Shown here: positions 1-5,286 of the stretch, one piece after another
How positions within the stretch are numbered: the stretch's first letter is position 1
Layout: every line of letters starts with the position of its first letter
Assembly (NCBI GenBank): GCA_023416195.1
Contig: JAEZID010000444.1
Location: forward strand, 1-5,514
Length of the DNA stretch: 5,514 bases
Direction of reading: 5' to 3'
From: Pseudomonadota bacterium
Lineage (GTDB): Bacteria; Pseudomonadota; Alphaproteobacteria; Azospirillales; Azospirillaceae
Notes under the pieces: model-generated
What the model was told of the DNA's origin: nothing
The model's input: only the letters and a program-made list of their open reading frames with translations
Database searches by the model: none
Made by a program: the position numbers and the translations under genes

Positions 1-20
1 ACGGAGTCCAGCGGGTTCAC
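1..20 (-). CDS. Start of the next exporter gene, probably the MacB-type permease (partial)
   Basis: A GTG codon at 20-18 overlaps the TGA stop (19-17) of the ATPase gene in a GTGA arrangement. A strong Shine-Dalgarno sequence, GGAGGAGG, lies 7 bases upstream. The six visible codons read MNPLDS, followed by GT at the window edge. MacB-type permeases that are separate from their ATPase commonly begin with a short amphipathic segment of this kind before the first membrane helix, and the adaptor-ATPase-permease order is usual. The start is well supported by the sequence. The permease identity is inferred from position only, because almost none of the protein is in the window. Confidence 0.6.
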
Positions 21-790
21 GGGGCCGCCTCCTCCGGCTCCTGCCGGTGGTCGTCCACCAGATGGCCGTCGCGGAAGCTCAGGACCCGGCCGGCGAAGCG
101 CGCCACGTCGGGCTCGTGGGTCACCAGAACGATGGTGATGCCGCCGCGGTTCAGGCGCTGGAACAGCGCCATGATTTCCAGGCTGGTGGCGGAGTCCAGC
201 GCGCCGGTGGGCTCGTCGGCCAGCAGCAGGACCGGGTCGTTGACCAGCGCGCGGGCGATGGCGACGCGCTGCTGCTGACCGCCGGACAGCTGGGAGGGCC
301 GGTGGTGGCCGCGCGAGTCCAGCCCGACGGCCGCCAGCGCGGCGCGCGCCTTCTCGGCACGGGCGACGCGGTCCAGGCCAGCGTAGACCATGGGCAATTC
401 GACGTTGGCCTGGGCGGACTGCCGGGGCAGCAGGTTGAAGGACTGGAAGACGAAGCCGATCTTGCGGTTGCGCACCATGGCCAGCTCGTCGGCGGACAGG
501 CGGCTGACCTCCTGCCCGTCGAGGTGGTAGCTTCCGCCGTCCGGGCGGTCGAGGCAGCCCAGCAGGTTCATGAAGGTGGACTTGCCGGATCCGGACGGCC
601 CCATGACCGCCACGAACTCGCCCCGCCGCACCTCCGTGGACACGCCGTCGAGCGCGCGGACGGTGTGCGGCCCCATGCTGTAGGCGCGCACGAGGTTGTC
701 CACGGCGATCAGCGCGGGCGGGCCCTCGGTCGGGGCGGTGCGGTCGAGGCAGGAGGCGTCAGAAGCCAAGGCGCGGCCCCTTGCGCGCAT
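17..790 (-). CDS. ABC transporter ATP-binding protein, MacB/LolD type
   Basis: This is the 257-residue cytoplasmic ATPase of an ABC exporter of the MacB/LolD/FtsE class. All nucleotide-binding motifs are intact: Walker A GPSGSGKST (64-72), Q-loop Gln116 in FVFQSFNLLP, signature LSGGQQQR (168-175), Walker B LLLADEP with catalytic Glu193, D-loop ALDS (197-200) and H-loop His225. The ABC fold begins near residue 27, so the first 26 residues are a non-conserved extension. The ATG at 790 is the only good start before the conserved LIAVDNLVRAY segment, although its ribosome site is weak. It overlaps the adaptor gene by 32 bases, which suggests coupling. In E. coli MacB the ATPase is fused to the permease; here the protein ends just after the ATPase domain and a new gene starts by GTGA overlap. 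With the MacA-like adaptor upstream, it should energise a periplasm-to-outside export complex. The substrate cannot be deduced. Confidence 0.95.
   Translation of the reverse strand: MRARGRALASDASCLDRTAPTEGPPALIAVDNLVRAYSMGPHTVRALDGVSTEVRRGEFVAVMGPSGSGKSTFMNLLGCLDRPDGGSYHLDGQEVSRLSADELAMVRNRKIGFVFQSFNLLPRQSAQANVELPMVYAGLDRVARAEKARAALAAVGLDSRGHHRPSQLSGGQQQRVAIARALVNDPVLLLADEPTGALDSATSLEIMALFQRLNRGGITIVLVTHEPDVARFAGRVLSFRDGHLVDDHRQEPEEAAP
28..35 (-). promoter_or_regulatory. Shine-Dalgarno site for the downstream permease-like gene
   Basis: On the minus strand this reads GGAGGAGG, and it is 7 bases before the GTG at 20-18. It lies inside the last codons of the ATPase gene. It is the strongest ribosome-binding site in the window and decides the GTG start. 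With the 4-base GTGA overlap it indicates coupled translation of ATPase and permease. Confidence 0.7.
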
Positions 791-2102
791 CGGCGCGGTC
801 CGCCAGGGCGAAGCCGGTGATGACGTCCTGGCCGGCGGCGAGGTCGCCCGAGACCACCTCCGTAAAGCTGCCGTCGCTGATGCCCAGGCCGACCGGCACG
901 CCGACCGGGGCGCCCTGGGCGCCGGGAACCCAGACCGTGCGCGCGGCCTCCGCCTTGGGCGCGGCCGGGGCCTCGACGCCGGGCGGGCGGAAGCGCAGGG
1001 CGGCGTTGGGGATCTTCACGGCGCGGGCGCGCTCGTCCACGGTGATGCTGAGGTTGGCGGTCATGCCCGGCAGCAGGCGGATGCCGGGATTCTCCACCGT
1101 GATGACGGCGATGTAGGTGACGACGTTCTGTTCCTCCTTCGGCGCCAGCCGCACCTGGGAGACGGTGCCGGAAAAGAACTCGCCGGGATAGGCGGTGACC
1201 GTGAAGCGCACCGGAAGCCCCTCGCGCACGCGGCCGATGTCGGCCTCGTTGATGTTGGCGAGCACCTCCATCTGGCGCAAATCCTGGGCGATGGTGAACA
1301 GCGTCGGAGCGGACAGGCTGGCCGCCACGGTCTGGCCGATGTTGATGGCGCGGTTCACCACCACACCGTCGATGGGCGAGCGGATGACCGACCGCTTCAC
1401 GTCCACCTCGACCAGCTGAAGCGCCGCCTCGCGCTGAGCCACCTGGGCGCGGGCGACCTCCACCTGGGCGGTGGAGACCTGGAGGGAGGCTTCCGACGAG
1501 GCGAGGCCCGCTTCGGCCTGCTGCTTCTGGGCGTTGCTGGAGGCGAGTTGGGCGCGTGCGCTGCGGGCCGCCGTCTCCGCTTTTTCCAGGTCGGAGGTGG
1601 ACACGACGCCGCGCCCGCGCAGATCCTGGCGGCGGACGAGGTCGCGGTCAGCGTCGCGCAGGGCCAGATCGGAGCGCATGACCTGGGCGGCGGCGTTGGC
1701 GACGTTGGCCTTGGCGTTCGCGACGTCGGCCTTCGCCTTGTCGAGCTGCGCGACCTGCTGGTTCAGCGTGGCGCGGGCGGATTCCAGATCGGCCCTGGCT
1801 TGGGCGAGGCGGGCGTCCAACTGGTCGCCGTTCAGGCGGGCGAGCACCTGCCCGGCGCCGACCTGGCTGTTGAAGTCGGCGTTCAGCTCGGCGATCTGGC
1901 CGGACAGCTGGGAACTGACCTCAACCGTCACCACGGCGCTGAGCGTGCCGGCGGCGGTGATGGCGCTGACCAGCGGCCCCTGCTCCACCCGCGCCAGACG
2001 GAAGGCCGGCGGCGGTTCCGCGCGGGCCAGCACGAAGTAGGTCGAAAGCCCCGCCGTGCCGAGCAGGGCCGTCACCAGAATGGGAAAGAAACGCCGCCTC
2101 AT
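759..2102 (-). CDS. MacA-like periplasmic adaptor (HlyD/membrane fusion family) of a tripartite efflux pump
   Basis: This 447-residue adaptor would link an inner-membrane MacB-type transporter to a TolC-like outer-membrane channel. The ATG at 2102 is preferred over a GTG 27 bases upstream because GGAGAG lies 6 bases before it and the protein then starts with MRRR and a membrane anchor (about 5-26). No lipobox Cys is seen. Domains in order: first lipoyl half (about 45-90), a long alpha-helical hairpin (about 92-238) rich in Ala, Gln and Asp, second lipoyl half with SPIDGVVVNR (242-251), beta-barrel (about 275-355, containing RLLPGMTANLSI) and a membrane-proximal region beginning KIPNAALRFRP. 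The hairpin tip has Arg157, Leu161 and Ser168, fitting the RxxxLxxxxxxS motif for docking to TolC-type channels. At 447 residues it is longer than E. coli MacA (371), apparently in the hairpin and C-terminal part. The gene runs 32 bases into the ATPase gene. MacA-like is the best fit; substrate unknown. Confidence 0.93.
   Translation of the reverse strand: MRRRFFPILVTALLGTAGLSTYFVLARAEPPPAFRLARVEQGPLVSAITAAGTLSAVVTVEVSSQLSGQIAELNADFNSQVGAGQVLARLNGDQLDARLAQARADLESARATLNQQVAQLDKAKADVANAKANVANAAAQVMRSDLALRDADRDLVRRQDLRGRGVVSTSDLEKAETAARSARAQLASSNAQKQQAEAGLASSEASLQVSTAQVEVARAQVAQREAALQLVEVDVKRSVIRSPIDGVVVNRAINIGQTVAASLSAPTLFTIAQDLRQMEVLANINEADIGRVREGLPVRFTVTAYPGEFFSGTVSQVRLAPKEEQNVVTYIAVITVENPGIRLLPGMTANLSITVDERARAVKIPNAALRFRPPGVEAPAAPKAEAARTVWVPGAQGAPVGVPVGLGISDGSFTEVVSGDLAAGQDVITGFALADRADARKGPRLGF
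1692..1733 (-). repeat. 21-bp tandem repeat encoding a duplicated heptad in the adaptor hairpin
   Basis: Two adjacent 21-base units, 1692-1712 and 1713-1733, match at 19 of 21 positions. They encode KANVANA and KADVANA (residues 131-137 and 124-130 of the adaptor). Each unit is exactly one heptad of the first hairpin helix, so duplication lengthens the coiled coil while keeping its register. Confidence 0.8.
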
Positions 2103-2108
2103 CCACCG

Positions 2109-2114
2109 CTCTCC
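2109..2114 (-). promoter_or_regulatory. Shine-Dalgarno site for the adaptor gene
   Basis: The minus strand reads GGAGAG, 6 bases before the ATG at 2102-2100. It favours this start over the upstream GTG at 2129, which has no purine-rich site before it and would add nine residues ahead of the MRRR-membrane anchor. Confidence 0.6.
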
Positions 2115-2134
2115 GCGCGCCACCGGCACGGTCG

Positions 2135-2163
2135 TTTATACGGCAATATGGGCCTGAATGTGG
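2135..2163 (-). promoter_or_regulatory. Possible promoter of the adaptor-ATPase-permease operon
   Basis: The 113-base gap between the DUF192 stop and the adaptor start has an A/T-rich pocket in otherwise GC-rich DNA. On the minus strand TATAAA (2140-2135) resembles a -10 box about 33 bases before the ATG. The segment 17 bases further upstream, CCACAT, is a poor -35 match. It is therefore a weak candidate, supported mainly by position and local composition. The operon could also be read through from the DUF192 gene. Confidence 0.25.
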
Positions 2164-2215
2164 GTGAGCCGCCGGGCGTTGTCACGGGGGCCGGTGATTG
2201 TCCCCCCTCCACCCC

Positions 2216-2686
2216 TTACTTGGTGTTGCCGAAGACCGGGTGGACGACGCGGTCGCCGGCGCGGATGCCCAGGCGCGAACTCATGCCGCCGTTGATCTCC
2301 AGGATGCCCTTCACCGGACCGGCGGAGTTGACGGCGGCCTCCGAATGCGGGACGGCGTTCTGGTGGATGTTCACGATCCGCCCGTCCGCGCCGATGAAGA
2401 TCATGTCCAGCGGGATCAGCGTGTTCTTCATCCAGAAGCTGGCCGGCTGCGGCCGGTCGTAGACGAACAGCATGCCGGCGTCGGCGGCCATCTTCTCGCG
2501 GAACATCAGGCCCTGCGCCTGCTGCGCCGGGGTTTCGGCCATCTCCACGTCGAAGCGGTAGCGCCCGCCGCCCACCGTCTCCACCGTCAGGGACGACCGT
2601 CCGAAGGTTTCCAGCGCGGCGGCGGGGAACACAGTGAAAAGCACCAGAACGCCGAAAAGCACGCCCCGAAGGGTCCGTCCGATCAT
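2216..2686 (-). CDS. Secreted DUF192 (COG1430) family protein
   Basis: This is a 156-residue protein of the DUF192 family, whose biochemical role is not established. The N-terminus has Arg4 and Arg7, a hydrophobic core (about 8-22) and a likely signal-peptidase site after FPAAA (residue 24), so it should be exported to the periplasm. The family signatures are all present in order: QGLMFRE (59-64), GMLFVYD (71-77), FWMKNTLIPLDMIFI (84-98), a DGRIV strand (101-105) and GILEINGG (127-134) before a final AGDRV strand. The length is normal for an exported single-domain member. The ATG at 2686 gives a complete signal peptide; only a weak AGG precedes it. It is flanked by 83- and 113-base gaps and lies in the same direction as the exporter genes, so co-transcription is possible but not shown. 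Family assignment is secure; function is unknown. Confidence 0.93.
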   Translation of the reverse strand: MIGRTLRGVLFGVLVLFTVFPAAALETFGRSSLTVETVGGGRYRFDVEMAETPAQQAQGLMFREKMAADAGMLFVYDRPQPASFWMKNTLIPLDMIFIGADGRIVNIHQNAVPHSEAAVNSAGPVKGILEINGGMSSRLGIRAGDRVVHPVFGNTK

Positions 2687-2717
2687 CGCAGCCGACCTGT
2701 GTTGAGAAGTTGTGTCG

Positions 2718-2737
2718 AAAAGTCCGGAAGGGCTTTC
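2718..2737 (-). terminator. Weak hairpin between the coiled-coil gene pair and the DUF192 gene
   Basis: In the 83-base gap, bases 2719-2725 and 2730-2736 form a 7-position inverted repeat around a four-base loop. Read on the minus strand it is AAAGCCC, loop TTCC, GGACTTT, with one A-C mismatch, then a short T run broken by CG. On the plus strand the mismatch becomes a G-U pair. Its position just after the upstream gene pair fits termination, but the stem is short and partly A-U, so the call is tentative. Confidence 0.3.
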
Positions 2738-2769
2738 TTGCCGTCAGCGGCGCGGTCTGTCCAGCGCCG

Positions 2770-3327
2770 TCACGCCGCCGGGCGGGCGGTGGCGCCGGAG
2801 GCGTAGATGTTGTCCTTCACCGGGGCGACCGACTTGATCTGGTAGCCGGGGCGTGCCGAGAAGCGGCGGTTGGCGCGCTCGGCCGCTTCGCGGTCGGTTT
2901 CGGCCCACACCAGATAATCCCGTCCGCGCGCCCATTCGACGGCCAGAGGATGGGTGGCGTCGATCTCGCCGATCTGGCTGTTGACCACGGTGACCAGCCA
3001 TTCCTTGTCGTTGGGATTGCGCCGGTCGGTGAGGATGAGCATCTGCGGCCGGCGCCTGGCCTGCGCCTCGCTCAGGCGGCGCTGGATTTCCGACTGCTTG
3101 CGGCGCGCCTCGACCGTGTCGTTGAGAAGGTCCTCGATCTCCTTGGTGAGATTCTCCTGCTCCCGCTGGAGACGGTGCAGCGTTATTTCGATCTTATGGA
3201 TCGAATCCTTGGCGGCGCGCACGCGGGCGCGGCTTTGCGACACCTGCGCCTCGACCGACAGCAGGATGTTGCCGAGCCACGCGCCGATGGCGATGATGCC
3301 GAGGATGATCAGGAAGTTGATCATCAT
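2770..3327 (-). CDS. Uncharacterised single-pass membrane coiled-coil protein, second of a paralogous pair
   Basis: I do not recognise a named family. The ATG at 3327 is chosen because it overlaps the upstream stop (ATGA, 3327-3324), has GAAGG 10 bases before it and starts MMINFLIILG at a membrane helix; the frame stays open further upstream but that part is antisense-like and lies within the neighbouring gene. The 185-residue product has a helix at about 3-24, a charged coiled coil (about 27-92, rich in Glu, Arg, Lys and Gln), then a compact domain (about 95-175). The domain has NP at 104-105, LV at 111-112, VWA at 140-142, Glu147-Ala148, Phe156 and Gly161-Tyr162, which line up with the neighbour's domain. 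The short N-terminus and the charged segment after the helix leave topology open: N-in with the coiled coil in the periplasm, or the reverse. It probably forms a complex with the partner encoded just upstream. An involvement in envelope organisation is only a guess. Confidence 0.85.
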   Translation of the reverse strand: MMINFLIILGIIAIGAWLGNILLSVEAQVSQSRARVRAAKDSIHKIEITLHRLQREQENLTKEIEDLLNDTVEARRKQSEIQRRLSEAQARRRPQMLILTDRRNPNDKEWLVTVVNSQIGEIDATHPLAVEWARGRDYLVWAETDREAAERANRRFSARPGYQIKSVAPVKDNIYASGATARPAA

Positions 3328-3902
3328 GACGCGGGCGCCTTCACCGTGGACGGCCTGCCCGGCTGGTTCGTGCCGGGCGTCTTCTGGAACCTCGTCTCGA
3401 AGCCCATCTTGAAGGGAAAGGCCACCTCGACGAGCTGCTTGGCGTCCTCGAGGTTGGCCGCCCACACCTCGGCCACGTTCGCGCAGCGCCAGATCGGGTT
3501 GACCGGGGCGCGGTCGCCCGACGCACGCGCCGCGGCGGACGCCTTCTCCTGCGCGATGTTGACGAGGAACTTGGTCAGGCCGGCCTGGGGATTGCCAACC
3601 TCGTGCACGAACAGCGGCGACTGGTCGGCCAAATCGGCGATGGCCTTTTCCATCTTGCGGTTGTCGCTTTCGACCCGGTGCTTGTCGGACGACAGCTGGT
3701 TGCGCCGCTGCTCCAGCCCTTTTACGCGGTCCTGCAACTCATGCGCTTCCGAATGCAGGACGTAGATGCGGTTTTCCAGCTCTTCCAGGCCGGAGGACCG
3801 CAGCATGGCGCGCGGCAGGAAATCCCTCAGCATGAACGCCAGTGGAACCGCCACCAGCATCATCATGGCGATGGCGATCAGGAGCAAGGTCGTGTTCGAC
3901 AT
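3324..3902 (-). CDS. Uncharacterised single-pass membrane coiled-coil protein, first of a paralogous pair
   Basis: This 192-residue protein has no recognised family. The ATG at 3902 is preferred: it begins MSNTTLLLIAIAMMM directly at the membrane helix (about 4-25), while alternatives at 3947 (ATG) and 4010 (TTG) have no ribosome site and add a non-conserved leader. AAGGG lies about 13 bases before 3902, which is rather far. After the helix comes a coiled coil (about 37-93), then a small globular domain (about 96-172) and a Pro/Thr-rich tail. Gly103-Asn104-Pro105, Leu113-Val114, VWA (146-148), Asp153-Ala154, Phe162 and Gly167-Phe168 correspond to residues in the downstream protein. The stop overlaps the next start by ATGA, so both are probably made together in similar amounts. 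Same topology plus a similar domain suggest an ancient tandem duplication and a heteromeric inner-membrane assembly. Cys140 is the only Cys in the domain. Function unknown. Confidence 0.85.
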   Translation of the reverse strand: MSNTTLLLIAIAMMMLVAVPLAFMLRDFLPRAMLRSSGLEELENRIYVLHSEAHELQDRVKGLEQRRNQLSSDKHRVESDNRKMEKAIADLADQSPLFVHEVGNPQAGLTKFLVNIAQEKASAAARASGDRAPVNPIWRCANVAEVWAANLEDAKQLVEVAFPFKMGFETRFQKTPGTNQPGRPSTVKAPAS

Positions 3903-3981
3903 CGTCCGGCCGTTACCCTTCCCTTCGCGCCGTGGGGCCACGGTCATGGCAGCGCACGCGGAAAGCGCGCATCGGCAGGTC

Positions 3982-4010
3982 AGAATCGCCGATTTGCGCA
4001 GGAAGGTCAA
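3982..4010 (-). promoter_or_regulatory. Possible promoter of the coiled-coil gene pair
   Basis: On the minus strand TTGACC (4010-4005) is followed after 17 bases by GATTCT (3987-3982). The -35 is close to consensus; the -10 matches only half. It lies about 80 bases before the preferred ATG at 3902, inside the 153-base gap after the deacetylase gene. If real, the gene pair can be expressed separately from the deacetylase, and the TTG at 4010 is a promoter element and not a start codon. Confidence 0.27.
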
Positions 4011-4029
4011 TGTACGGTCGTTGATCGGC

Positions 4030-4054
4030 CGGATAGCTTTCCAGATATTATCCG
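4030..4054 (-). repeat. Inverted repeat in an A/T-rich pocket just after the deacetylase stop codon
   Basis: CGGATA and TATCCG (4030-4035 and 4049-4054) form a perfect 6-base stem with a 13-base loop, beginning one base past the TAA stop at 4058-4056. No T run follows on the minus strand, so it is not a typical intrinsic terminator. It could stabilise a 3' end, bind a regulator or be chance. The segment is clearly more A/T-rich than its surroundings. Confidence 0.35.
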
Positions 4055-4055
4055 C

Positions 4056-5186
4056 TTACGGCGCCCCCTCCATCGCCACCGCGACGACGCGTCTCACCGC
4101 GTCGCGCACCGGTCCCGGCCGTGGAACGTCGGCCAGCGTAGTGAACCAGTGTTCGGGTGGATTGCGGCCGGCGGCGCGCGACCATGTCAGCGCGCGCAGC
4201 ACCCGCTCGGCCTCCGGCGTCGGGAGGACGGCCGGGTCGATGCCGTTCAGGGTCGCCCACACCCCCGCCCAGCAGCGGCCGACGGACCACGGGTTGTAGC
4301 CGCCCCCGCCGACCACCAGCAGGCGCGGGGCCAGCCCCATCAGCGCGCGCACCGCATCCCACAGCGCACCGTTCGACAGTTCCAGGCGGCTGAGGGGATC
4401 CTCGGCCAGGGCGTCGGAGCCGGTCTGGATCACCACCACCTGCGGCCGGAAGGCGCGGCCCAGCGGCAGGATGGCGTTTTCCAGCAGATAGGCCATCTCG
4501 GTGTCGTTGAAGCCCGGCGGAACCGGCAGGTTGCGGGCCATGCCGCCGGCCCGGTCCTCGGCCTTGCCGGTGAAGGGCCAGCGCCCGTCCTCGTGCACGG
4601 AGATGGTCAGCACGCGGTCGTCGTGGGCGAAGGCCTCCTCCACCCCGTCGCCGTGATGGGCGTCGAGATCGACGTAGCAGACGCGCTCGATCCCCTCGTC
4701 GAGCAGGGCCAGGATGCCCAGCACCGGCGCGTTGAAGTAGCAGAATCCGCTGGCGCGGCCGGGCCGGGCGTGGTGCGTGCCGCTGGCCGGGCTGTAGACG
4801 ATGCCCGCCGGCCGTTCCGCCAGGATGCGCGCGGCCAGCAGCGCCGACCCCACGGCGGTCGCCGGGCGCCGGTACATCTCCGGAAAGACCGGGTTTTCCA
4901 GCCGGCCGAGGTTGTAGCGCTCCCCCGTGTCCGCATCGACGCGCTGGGCGGCCTCGGCCCGGTGCAGGGCGTCGATGTAATCGGGTGTGTGGAAGCGCGC
5001 CAGTTCCGGCGGCGAGGCCATCGGGCCGTCGATGTAGACCTCGTCCGGCAGCCAGCCCATGGCACGGCTGAGGTCGATGGCGGTCGAGACGCGGGGGATG
5101 GCGAGCGGGTGCTTCGGGCCGTAGCTGGAGCCCCGGTAGATCTCGCTGCCGATGAAGAGCGGTGGTGTGGACGGTGGTGTGGACAT
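4056..5186 (-). CDS. Histone-deacetylase-family protein, AcuC-like zinc amidohydrolase
   Basis: This 376-residue cytoplasmic enzyme belongs to the arginase/deacetylase superfamily and is closest in style to class I and AcuC deacetylases, which remove acetyl groups from lysines or small amines using zinc. The active site is complete: His138-His139 in SGTHHARPG, GFCYFN (147-152), Asp173, zinc ligands Asp175 and His177 in DLDAHHGDG, ISVHED (195-200), third zinc ligand Asp258 in QTGSDALAEDP, and the transition-state Tyr297 in GGGGYNPWS. Length is close to B. subtilis AcuC (about 387). The ATG at 5186 has no clear ribosome site; the first residues are a repeated STPP and the conserved fold starts near residue 10 (LFIGSEIYRGSSYGPKHP). 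No acetoin or acetyl-CoA synthetase genes are visible, so an acetoin role is not supported by context. Other options are deacetylation of metabolic enzymes or of acylated polyamines. The gene diverges from the DUF1194 gene across a 100-base gap. Confidence 0.93.
   Translation of the reverse strand: MSTPPSTPPLFIGSEIYRGSSYGPKHPLAIPRVSTAIDLSRAMGWLPDEVYIDGPMASPPELARFHTPDYIDALHRAEAAQRVDADTGERYNLGRLENPVFPEMYRRPATAVGSALLAARILAERPAGIVYSPASGTHHARPGRASGFCYFNAPVLGILALLDEGIERVCYVDLDAHHGDGVEEAFAHDDRVLTISVHEDGRWPFTGKAEDRAGGMARNLPVPPGFNDTEMAYLLENAILPLGRAFRPQVVVIQTGSDALAEDPLSRLELSNGALWDAVRALMGLAPRLLVVGGGGYNPWSVGRCWAGVWATLNGIDPAVLPTPEAERVLRALTWSRAAGRNPPEHWFTTLADVPRPGPVRDAVRRVVAVAMEGAP
5161..5184 (-). repeat. 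Perfect 12-bp tandem duplication at the deacetylase N-terminus
   Basis: The 12-base unit at 5161-5172 is repeated exactly at 5173-5184, directly after the ATG. It encodes STPP twice (residues 2-9). The unit is in frame, so gain or loss of a copy would change only the disordered N-terminal tail. Confidence 0.85.
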
Positions 5187-5286
5187 GGGATGCTGAGGTG
5201 GCGTGAAAAGGCCAATCCGTCAACGCCCCCTTGCCGCGATCCCGTGCAGCCCCTTCTTCATGATTGGGTAAGCGGGGGGCGGCGGA
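5187..5286. promoter_or_regulatory. Divergent intergenic region between the deacetylase and DUF1194 genes
   Basis: These 100 bases separate two divergently transcribed genes and must hold the promoters for both unless the deacetylase is transcribed from farther away, which is not possible for a divergent pair. A minus-strand TTGACG (5223-5218) is a fair -35 box for the deacetylase, but no good -10 follows. CGCCCCC (5224-5230) and GGGGGCG (5275-5281) form a widely spaced inverted repeat that may be chance in GC-rich DNA. No promoter can be placed with confidence. Confidence 0.4.

Noticed and set aside
2157..2185. GTGACA...CACATT as an alternative promoter for the adaptor operon
   Set aside because: The -35 is reasonable with a 17-base spacer but the -10 matches only three of six positions.
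2186..2206. GGGGG/CCCCC inverted repeat after the DUF192 gene as an intrinsic terminator
   Set aside because: The 11-base loop, short homopolymer stem and lack of a T run on the minus strand make it indistinguishable from chance in GC-rich DNA.
696..2462. A 588-codon open frame on the plus strand, and other long plus-strand frames (47-820, 2198-2806, 2710-3765)
   Set aside because: They are antisense to well-recognised genes, have low-complexity Gly/Ala/Arg/His-rich translations with no known motif, and arise from GC-rich third positions.
3328..3465. 46-residue N-terminal extension of the second coiled-coil protein
   Set aside because: It lies wholly within the upstream gene, is Arg/Gly-rich with no fold, and the ATGA overlap with a ribosome site gives a better start.
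3903..4010. N-terminal extension of the first coiled-coil protein from a TTG at 4010, with a lipobox-like LSAC
   Set aside because: No ribosome site precedes the TTG, the would-be signal core is interrupted by Arg13, and the protein has a clear membrane helix starting at the ATG at 3902. The TTG lies in a promoter-like TTGACC.
4048..5223. A 391-codon frame parallel to the deacetylase gene
   Set aside because: It is an out-of-frame reading of the deacetylase gene with Arg/Gly/Pro-rich sequence; the other frame has every catalytic motif.
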